DNA of 6,427 bases. Origin: an uncultured Clostridia bacterium (lineage in GTDB: Bacteria; Bacillota; Clostridia; Oscillospirales; Acutalibacteraceae). Shown here one piece after another: positions 1-5,800 of the stretch. Each line of letters begins with the position of its first letter. Position 1 is the stretch's first letter. A model generated the notes under the pieces. It was given only the letters and a program-made list of their open reading frames with translations, was not told the origin of the DNA and searched no databases. The position numbers and the translations under genes are program-made. Location of the stretch: positions 1-6,427 of the forward strand of contig CALBNX010000020.1 of the NCBI GenBank assembly GCA_937896885.1, given 5' to 3'.

Positions 1-694
1 CTGCATATGTGTCGATGATTACACTGTCAAATCCATCTTTTACTGCGAGTGTTGGTGTTCCGTTTCCTATATTCACACTCGCGCTTGCATTGTTAACATT
101 AATTCCCTCAATATTTTCGGGGATTGCGTCAATTGTATTGCCGTCGGGTTGTTTACCGAAGTAGAGCATACCCGCAATATTATTTGTTGTCTTTGCAGAT
201 TCAGTTATAACCTTAACTGCCGCCGTGCCACTCACATCTGCTTTTGCGGTAATCTTAAATGTAAGTACAACATCGTCTTCAAGCATTGTCTGAACGGTTG
301 AATTTGCACCTGCTATGTAGCTTGCGAGAACAAAACCAAATTTTTCATTGTCAATATTGGTGTTATCATAGATTTTTGACGTGTCTACCGCAGTTAAATC
401 TGTTGTAACGTTCTTTGTCTCGTATTCTGCAAGAGCTACTGTGCCGTTACTCACGGAAACAAGTGTTTTATCATAAAAAACAGGAATTGACATTGTGCCG
501 ACAGCATAATTTGTTGTCGCTTTCACCGTTACAGTTGCAGATTCGCCTGCTTTGAGCTCGGTTTTATCTACTGTAACAGCAACAGAAGTTGTGGGGTCGT
601 TGTCACCCGCATTTGAAATAAGCATTATTGCGCCAATGCTTGCAACAAGGACCAACGCAAGAACTATGCTTATGATTTTTTTTGTTTTATTCAT
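1..694 (-). CDS. Secreted cohesin-like protein, C-terminus cut by the window edge (probable X module/dockerin continues outside)
   Basis: The frame is open from an ATG at 694 to the left edge (231 residues visible, no stop). The start is supported by GAGGA at 704-708, 9 nt upstream, and by a signal peptide right at the N-terminus: MNKTKK, then a hydrophobic stretch to about residue 28 (IISIVLALVLVASIGAIMLI). Residues about 35-210 look like a cohesin or cohesin-like beta-sandwich: SVAVTVDKTELKAGESATV, then a MSIPVFYDKTLVSV strand pair, then DVVLTFKITAKADVSGTAAV. Residues 214-231 (PTLAVKDGFDSVIIDTYA) are identical to the start of the X module before the dockerin of the large protein at 2888-6427, so this protein probably also ends in a dockerin. 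It has its own promoter. It prefers AAA for Lys, whereas the neighbouring operon often uses AAG. The cohesin assignment rests on pattern recognition and is moderate; that it is secreted is firmer. Confidence 0.85.
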   Translation of the reverse strand, partial: MNKTKKIISIVLALVLVASIGAIMLISNAGDNDPTTSVAVTVDKTELKAGESATVTVKATTNYAVGTMSIPVFYDKTLVSVSNGTVALAEYETKNVTTDLTAVDTSKIYDNTNIDNEKFGFVLASYIAGANSTVQTMLEDDVVLTFKITAKADVSGTAAVKVITESAKTTNNIAGMLYFGKQPDGNTIDAIPENIEGINVNNASASVNIGNGTPTLAVKDGFDSVIIDTYA

Positions 695-703
695 ACAAAT
701 CCG

Positions 704-708
704 TCCTC
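704..708 (-). promoter_or_regulatory. Ribosome binding site of the left-edge gene
   Basis: Read on the minus strand this is GAGGA, 9 nt before the ATG at 694. It fixes the start of the partial left-edge gene. Confidence 0.7.
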
Positions 709-730
709 GAGCAAAATAATCTACATATTA

Positions 731-760
731 ATTTTATCATTAATTATTATTTGTTGTCAA
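731..760 (-). promoter_or_regulatory. Sigma-A-type promoter for the left-edge gene
   Basis: On the minus strand there is a perfect TTGACA -35 box (755-760), an 18-bp AT-rich spacer, and a TAAAAT -10 box (731-736) preceded by TGA, which gives an extended -10 (TGATAAAAT). Transcription would start near 724, leaving a leader of about 30 nt before the ATG at 694. The downstream gene therefore appears to be transcribed separately from the operon that ends at the 1344-1375 terminator. Confidence 0.7.
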
Positions 761-792
761 TATGCTGACGGTAGACATTTTAAATACAAAAC

Positions 793-813
793 GCAAAGTG
801 CAAAGTGCAAAAT
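793..813. repeat. Three 7-bp tandem units (GCAAAGT)
   Basis: The plus strand reads GCAAAGT GCAAAGT GCAAAAT: two identical units and a third differing at one base. The tract lies 33 bp or more upstream of the -35 box at 755-760. A related string (CAAGTGCAAAAT) recurs at 961-972. This GTGCAAA-type low-complexity DNA is, as I recall, common between genes in gut Clostridia. No function is visible. Confidence 0.6.
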
Positions 814-896
814 TGTTTTTTTGTTTTGAATGTTAAATTTATATTATTATAACACCAAAATCGGTAATCAAAATATATAGGGGCGAACACGCGTAG

Positions 897-918
897 GGAC
901 AGAACTCCCGTTCTGTCC
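897..918. repeat. 22-nt stem-loop repeat, copy 1
   Basis: GGACAGAAC pairs with GTTCTGTCC around a TCCC loop, giving a perfect 9-bp stem. It is preceded by GCGTAG. Just upstream, AGGGGCGAACAC (880-891) looks like half of another copy of the same family with a different stem sequence. Confidence 0.75.
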
Positions 919-1001
919 GCAAAAAGAATTGTATTTAACACGTACAGACGGCAGACCTTTCAAGTGCAAAATAAAAAGTGAAGGTGCTACAACTTTTAAA
1001 T

Positions 1002-1051
1002 GCTCCCTCTGACGAGGGAGCTGTCGAACGCAGTGAGACTGAGGGAGAGAT
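1002..1051. repeat. CTCCCTCTGACGAGGGAG-type intergenic repeat
   Basis: GCTCCCTC (1002-1009) and GAGGGAGC (1014-1021) form a perfect 8-bp stem around TGAC. The hairpin is followed by TGTCGAACGCAGTGAGACTG and then AGGGAGAG. I recognise this from memory as a repeat spread through many gut Firmicutes genomes. It contains no reading frame. A 14-bp inverted copy of its core lies at 1298-1311. Confidence 0.7.
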
Positions 1052-1071
1052 TGTTGGGGCAAATTACATGC

Positions 1072-1093
1072 GGTCGGGTACAGAGGCCCGACC
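1072..1093. repeat. 22-nt stem-loop repeat, copy 2 (opposite orientation)
   Basis: GGTCGGG pairs with CCCGACC around the 8-nt loop TACAGAGG. CTACA (1094-1098) follows, the reverse complement of the TGTAG found before the copy at 1211-1232. The copy therefore lies in the other orientation. It has the same 22-nt length but an entirely different stem sequence. Confidence 0.7.
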
Positions 1094-1210
1094 CTACAAG
1101 GTTTGAGTGTTGATTTTGCTGAGTTGTGTAATTCAGTATTTTCATTTACACCACCGAATTTATATGGGACGATGACCAATTCTAATCTAAAGTAAAGTCT
1201 AATTTTGTAG

Positions 1211-1232
1211 GGACAGACATCCTTGTCTGTCC
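1211..1232. repeat. 22-nt stem-loop repeat, copy 3
   Basis: GGACAGACA pairs with TGTCTGTCC around TCCT, a perfect 9-bp stem preceded by TGTAG (1206-1210). It differs from copy 1 at the inner stem bases, and each change on one side is matched on the other. Confidence 0.75.
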
Positions 1233-1297
1233 GTAATAATGTATAGATTTTTTGTGGACATAACAGGAGTTCTGTCCCTACGCATTTTCCCTTTCCG

Positions 1298-1311
1298 TCC
1301 CTCGTCAGAGG
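1298..1311. repeat. Partial inverted copy of the CTCCCTCTGACGAGGGAG repeat
   Basis: TCCCTCGTCAGAGG is the exact reverse complement of 1006-1019, the core of the repeat at 1002-1051. The flanks (GGAAGG side) have diverged, so the stem is weaker than in the full copy. Confidence 0.55.
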
Positions 1312-1343
1312 AAGGAAAAAACACATAAATTAATTCTACATTC

Positions 1344-1375
1344 AAAAAACCCCCGTTGGAGTTAACCAACGGGGG
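1344..1375 (-). terminator. Rho-independent terminator of the dockerin/cohesin-like/peptide operon
   Basis: CCCCCGTTGG (1350-1359) and CCAACGGGGG (1366-1375) form a perfect 10-bp GC-rich stem with a 6-nt loop. On the minus strand the stem is followed directly by TTTTTT (1344-1349). On the plus strand no T tract follows, so it acts on leftward transcripts. It begins 39 bp past the stop of the 37-residue peptide gene, marking that gene as the last of the operon. Confidence 0.92.
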
Positions 1376-1414
1376 GAAAGATTATTCTTTATTAGTCACT
1401 GTCTGGATACGGGA

Positions 1415-1528
1415 TTAACCGTGCCAGCTGTCGTCACCAGTATTTCCACCGAAACCAGAAACAGTGATTACGTCTTCGATTTCGTATACAGTAACATCGA
1501 AATCGGGTGTTACATATTCAAATTTCAT
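1415..1528 (-). CDS. 37-residue peptide with acidic core and Gly/Asp-rich tail, last gene of the operon
   Basis: This short frame (ATG at 1528, TAA at 1415-1417) encodes a peptide beginning MKFEYVTPDFDVTVYEIEDV, followed by ITVSG and the tail FGGNTGDDSWHG. AGGAG lies 11 nt upstream (1540-1544), and the gene sits between the cohesin-like gene (65-bp gap) and a strong terminator. It has no signal peptide or membrane segment, no Cys, and a net acidic charge. I recall, without a family name, many similar short Clostridia proteins of the form MK.E...P...V..(E/D)..D(V/I)(I/V)T.SG plus a variable Gly/Asp-rich tail. Their function is unknown to me. A conserved leader-like front and a variable small-residue tail could suit a ribosomally made, modified peptide, but no maturation enzyme is in view. 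An in-frame ATG at 1570 with its own AGGAG would add 14 residues; the start at 1528 is preferred because MKFEY matches the form I remember. Confidence 0.75.
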   Translation of the reverse strand: MKFEYVTPDFDVTVYEIEDVITVSGFGGNTGDDSWHG

Positions 1529-1539
1529 AGCTGTTCTAG

Positions 1540-1544
1540 CTCCT
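1540..1544 (-). promoter_or_regulatory. Ribosome binding site for the preferred start of the 37-residue peptide
   Basis: The minus strand reads AAAGGAGC here, and AGGAG ends 11 nt before the ATG at 1528. The spacer is longer than the usual 5-9 nt. A competing AGGAG at 1583-1587 lies 12 nt before an in-frame ATG at 1570, so the two starts cannot be separated on ribosome-site quality alone. Confidence 0.6.
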
Positions 1545-1593
1545 TTCAAAAAATTTATATAGCAATTCATTTTGTTAAATATCTCCTGTCAGC

Positions 1594-2856
1594 TTATGCT
1601 CTGGGAGGAATAGAACTTTCATATGTTGTATATAAACTTTCGAAAGTGAATGTAGCACCACCGTTAAGAACATAAACTGTGTACTCATCAACGCCGTCGC
1701 CGTTTGAATCATAGATTGCATAAACAGCACCTGAAACAGCTGTTGCATTATCAGCATCAGGAATGTTGTGGATGATACCAGTTACAGCATAAGCTACAGG
1801 ATTATTAGCTTTATCTGTGAAACCAGTTGAGATATATCCGCCACCGGTTACATTAGCAGAATATGGAGCTTCATTTGTAACTGTATAATTGTTTGCAGCT
1901 GTTGCTGTCTTAACCTGTGTCAAAGCTTCTGCTTCAGTGATTGCACCATTCTTAGCATAGAGGAAACCGATTTTCTTAATTGCCTTAATATCATCTGCTG
2001 TTGTTGGCTTGCAACCAAGAACTTCTTCAAGATTGTCGATTGAAACGATCATTCTGCCGTCAAATGTGTTTGCATATTTGCCGTCAGCTGTCTTGTCAAA
2101 TCTAATCTGGTTCTTAACGTCTGAGAACTTGAGTGCTACTTCAGGAGCTGCCAATTTGCCAACTACAAGGTCTGTTTCTACTGTATCAAACACATACAAG
2201 TCTGCACTCTTATTCTGAGTAATTGTTGAAGAAGCAGCTGTATAAGTCTGGATATAAGTATAATACTTACGTGTTGCAGGACAAACTGAAGCTGAAGGAA
2301 TACCAATAGGTGAAACTGTACCATCAGCAACGCCGTTATTAACTGTCAACTTAACTGTCAAGAAAGGTGTTGCTGCGTTTTCCTGAATTAATGAAGCATT
2401 AGTATTAGTTGTACCTGCTACATTCTTAACCTGGAAGTTACCAGCAATATTCCAGCCGTATGTGAGCTCTTCTGCTGTTAATTTTTTAACCGTGTTTGTA
2501 TAAGCTGCTGCAGTATTGTTTACTGTGTAAAGTGAAGCTTCGTCAACACTGTCAAGACCGAATTCTCTGCTTACGAATGTGTAAACATCTGAATTCCAGA
2601 ACATTGTGATTGCACCGCCGTAAATTCTTGCAGCTGCATCTTTTGCTGTTACATATACCTTAACAGTAATGGTTTCACCAGCCTCAACTGTTGTAGCGGC
2701 TGTTCCGTCAGCATGTTCAACTTCAAGTTTCATACCGATGTTCTGTGAAGCTGAGCTGTCAAGTGCAGGAACACCTGCACTTGAGCCGAAAGCAAAGATA
2801 GAAGCTAACATTACTACTGCGAGCAATACAGAGATGCACTTTTTAAAGTTCTGCAT
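1594..2856 (-). CDS. Secreted protein with cohesin-like N-terminal domain, 420 residues
   Basis: A signal peptide is clear: MQNFKKC, a hydrophobic core (ISVLLAVVMLASIFAF), then GSSA as a likely cleavage region near residue 27. Residues about 40-190 read as a cohesin-like beta-sandwich (MKLEVEH, VEAGETITVKVYVTA, the strand GGAITMFWNSDVYTF, and FLTVKLTVNNG). Residues about 235-400 form a second, unnamed beta-rich domain (IRFDKTADGKYANTFDGRM, IKKIGFLYAKNG, then GIIHNIPDADNATAVSGAVY) of a kind I recall in surface proteins of Ruminococcaceae. It ends in YDSNGDGVDEYTVYV (382-396). The D383/N385/D387 pattern resembles the start of a calcium loop but lacks an acidic residue at position 12. No sortase motif or membrane anchor is seen. 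A dockerin protein lies just upstream in the same operon, so this could be its cognate cohesin partner; that is inference. Confidence 0.9.
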   Translation of the reverse strand: MQNFKKCISVLLAVVMLASIFAFGSSAGVPALDSSASQNIGMKLEVEHADGTAATTVEAGETITVKVYVTAKDAAARIYGGAITMFWNSDVYTFVSREFGLDSVDEASLYTVNNTAAAYTNTVKKLTAEELTYGWNIAGNFQVKNVAGTTNTNASLIQENAATPFLTVKLTVNNGVADGTVSPIGIPSASVCPATRKYYTYIQTYTAASSTITQNKSADLYVFDTVETDLVVGKLAAPEVALKFSDVKNQIRFDKTADGKYANTFDGRMIVSIDNLEEVLGCKPTTADDIKAIKKIGFLYAKNGAITEAEALTQVKTATAANNYTVTNEAPYSANVTGGGYISTGFTDKANNPVAYAVTGIIHNIPDADNATAVSGAVYAIYDSNGDGVDEYTVYVLNGGATFTFESLYTTYESSIPPRA

Positions 2857-2864
2857 CGTCTTTA

Positions 2865-2870
2865 CCTCCT
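2865..2870 (-). promoter_or_regulatory. Strong ribosome binding site of the 420-residue gene
   Basis: A perfect AGGAGG on the minus strand, 8 nt before the ATG at 2856. It lies in the 31-bp gap after the stop of the upstream dockerin gene (2888). The gap is too short for a terminator, which supports co-transcription. Confidence 0.85.
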
Positions 2871-2887
2871 AAAATTGTAAATAAATC

Positions 2888-5800
2888 TTACATCATCTCA
2901 TATTCGGGAAGAATTGTTTCCCAATAGAGAGCTGCGATATCTTCCTGTACAGGATAACCGTCTTCATTCAATGCAGCAGTTGCAATAGCTGTTGCGTCAA
3001 CGTTATCTGTAAAGGTATCGCCGTTTGAGTCACCAGCAAGCATTGCATATACTGATTCTGCTTCCTCAGTAAGTGCATATGTTTCTGCTGCTGTTGCGTC
3101 AACGTTGTCGATATATCCGTCACCGTTCATATCGCCAAAGTATACAAAGTAATATGTCTCAAGGACATTTCCGTCAGCATCGATAACTTCGATGAGTGAA
3201 CCTGTTGATTCATATCCTTCAACATCGTCTGATGCTGTAATCTGAAGGTATTCGTCACCTTCTGTTGTTGTCAATACATCTGCAAGTGCATAGAATGTTT
3301 CGAAACCTGTTGCATAACCAAGTGTTTCAATACCATAAATTACACCTGTGATGCCTGACTCGAAGCCAAAGAATGCATCTGCATATGTGTCGATGATTAC
3401 ACTGTCAAATCCATCTTTTACTGCGAGTGTTGGGATTGCTGCTTCTGTTACGAAGTATGCGTTAACATTAGCAAGGTTTGTGTTGATTTCGTTTACCCAG
3501 TTCTGCTTCTTAACTGCGGTGTACATACCTTCGTTCTTAAGAGCAAATTCTGCTGTGTATTCGCCACCAACGATATATTCTGCCTCATCATAAGGTACAG
3601 AGTAACCTGCTCTCATAACGAGTTCTTCATATGCAGCCTTCTTAGCTTCTTCATAGCTGTCGAACTGAGCTACATATTCAGCCTTGAGTGCGTACTCTTC
3701 ATCAGTGCCAAGCTTAGCAAGGATATCCTCTGAAAGAGCATTTGTTTCTTTAAGAGCTGACATATCAACTTCGTCTGCTGCACGAACAAGTGCGTTGTAT
3801 GCTACAAGGAACTCGTATCTTGCAGAGTGAATCTCATACTGAGTTGCTGTGTTGCTGTCAGCCTTAGTTGCAACTGCCTGAGCTTCTGCTCTCTTAGCTA
3901 CATAGTTAGCATATGAGCCTGCTGACCAACCGTCAGCTGCTACGTTGCCGTAGTCTGAAAGTGCTTTATCAAGATAGTACTCTTCATTAGAATCATACTT
4001 ACTGATAAGTCTTGCTTCTGTAGTCTTCATATCACCAACCTTAGTGTTGAGTGCATCAAGGCTATAGTTGAGAGGAAGTGCTAACCAAGCATTGATTGCA
4101 TCGTTAGCAGCGTCAATAGCTTCCTGAGTAGGTGCAGCTACCATACCTGCAATTACTTCCTTAATTTCCGCGTCAGAAACTGCATTAACTACGCCATCGA
4201 TACCTTCGTTGTCAAGAGGTACACCAACAAGTGTATTCTGAGCATCTTCAGGACGAGTTGCTGCATTGATTACGTATCTGATGCTTTCACGAAGGTCGCT
4301 GAACTTGAACCATCTGTAAAGAACATATTCATGGTTCTTGTAGCCCTTTGCGTCCATTGCCATAAGCTCTTTATAGATACCGTTAAGAGGATGTTCTATA
4401 TCAGAAGGTGAGTAATCTCTTTCGTTGAATTCGCCTGCACCTGCTGAACCTTCAGCATCGTCTACCTTGCATTTTTCAAGGTCTGCCATTGCTTCGTCAA
4501 GCTTGATGCCTGCGAGCTGGAATGTTGATGAACCTGCTTCAAGAGTTGCTGCATTGCCATCTTCATCTGTGTACGGATAAGCTTCTGCTGTCTTATGGTT
4601 ATTTGCGAAGTTTGCAGCAACCCACTCACCGAACAACTGTTCCTGTGCGTTTTCAATTGCTGCCTGGAATGCTAACCATTCAGCTGCTGTTGTGTCATAG
4701 TTTTCTGCGTTAACCTTAAGAGCGTCTTTCAACTTAGCTTCAAGACCATATGAGTTGTAAAGAACAATATAAGGATTAATTGTATTAACGTCTAATTCAT
4801 CTACCTCAGTAGCATAAGCTTCACCATTTTTATTTGATGCGTCACCAGTAACAGAAAGTTTAAGTGATGAACCATAAGTTGTGAAGTCAGCTTCAAATTC
4901 GCCACGACCTGTTGCTGATTCAACAAGCCAAATCTGCTGATAAGGTGAAGTCTGGTTGTAAGCTGTGCCATAAGGAACAGGAGTAAGGTTATTAATTGTT
5001 GGGTTAACTTTGTTACCATACCACTTGAACCAAAGGCCCTGAATATCATCATTGGAAAGTGATGTTGTACTACCGTTAAGATAAACAGGTGAAACTGAGT
5101 TCAAGTTAGTTGAAAGATTTGCCAACTGGTCATCTGAGCAAATTGACCATGTGCCATTGCCATTGTCTTTGTAATAACCATAACCATTAACCCAGATTTT
5201 TGCCCATGAGTGAACACTGTTTTCAAAGACTGGTTTAGTAACACCATCTGCCGCTTTCTGCAAATATTCGTATGAATTATCTGTAATTGAAAGCACAGGT
5301 GTTTCAGCCTTTTTCAACTCTTCATTTTCGTTAATGTAAATGTTTTTCCAGTTGATAATCCACTTACCATGAAGTGCTGTTACATAATAGTCTGAAGCAC
5401 ATGTTTCACCATATGATGACATCCAGTCTGTTGTGTCAGGTTCGAGTGTTACTTTATTAGCATTAGTAACTGAAAGTGCGTCATTCTGCTTTGTTGTAAC
5501 TGCAAATGAGTTGGTATAGAAAATAGGATCACTTTCTGAACCGTCTGGATAAATAATTGTATATTGTACCTTAAGTGTCCATGTTTCAATTTTTTCAGTA
5601 ATACCAGTAATTGTAACTGAATCACTTGCTGATGTGTTTGCTGCCATGACATAGCCGTTGTCGCCCCACTTCGTGTAACCCTTTCGGTCACCTGCTGCGT
5701 TTACAACTTCAGCGTCAATAAATCTCAATGAGTAGTCGCCGTCGAAACCGGTTGTCTGGTTTTCAAGAGCACCATTATTTGTTCTATAACGACCGTTGTT

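Larger units (their letters stand above)
891..1283. repeat. Segment bounded by a 35-bp imperfect inverted repeat (mosaic repeat cluster)
   Basis: Bases 891-925 match the reverse complement of 1249-1283 at 32 of 35 positions. The outer 18 bases (891-908 against 1266-1283, beginning GCGTAGGGACAGAACTCC) are identical. Between them lie other hairpin repeats. The arrangement resembles a small non-autonomous element with terminal inverted repeats, but the left arm is also a complete hairpin repeat of its own, and no target-site duplication is evident. Two copies of one intergenic repeat inserted in opposite directions would look the same. Confidence 0.55.
695..1414. other. 720-bp region without a credible gene: promoter, repeat cluster and terminator
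   Basis: Between the left-edge gene and the 37-residue peptide gene I find no reading frame with a ribosome binding site and protein-like composition. The region holds the promoter at 731-760, the tandem repeat at 793-813, several hairpin repeats between about 880 and 1311, and the terminator at 1344-1375. The stretch from about 1100 to 1205 shows nothing recognisable apart from GGGACGATGACC near 1168, which could be a decayed fragment of the same repeat family. Confidence 0.7.

Noticed and set aside
793..813. Iteron-like operator or replication repeats
   Set aside because: Only three short 7-bp units occur, with no replication or regulator gene nearby. Similar GTGCAAA strings recur elsewhere in the gap, so low-complexity repeat DNA is the simpler reading.
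897..1232. A CRISPR array made of the 22-nt repeats
   Set aside because: Copies differ in sequence and orientation, spacing is irregular (about 120-155 bp), and no spacers or cas genes are present.
868..1326. A 152-codon minus-strand reading frame
   Set aside because: It runs straight through the hairpin repeats and their inverted copies, has no ribosome binding site of note, and its composition is not protein-like. It overlaps known-type intergenic repeats.
1350..1375. A bidirectional terminator
   Set aside because: On the plus strand the hairpin is followed by GGGAAAGATT rather than a T tract, and no plus-strand gene ends there.
1421..1675. An 84-codon plus-strand reading frame
   Set aside because: It is antisense to the 37-residue peptide and the end of the 420-residue gene, both of which have good ribosome sites and sensible sequence. 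It has no convincing Shine-Dalgarno.
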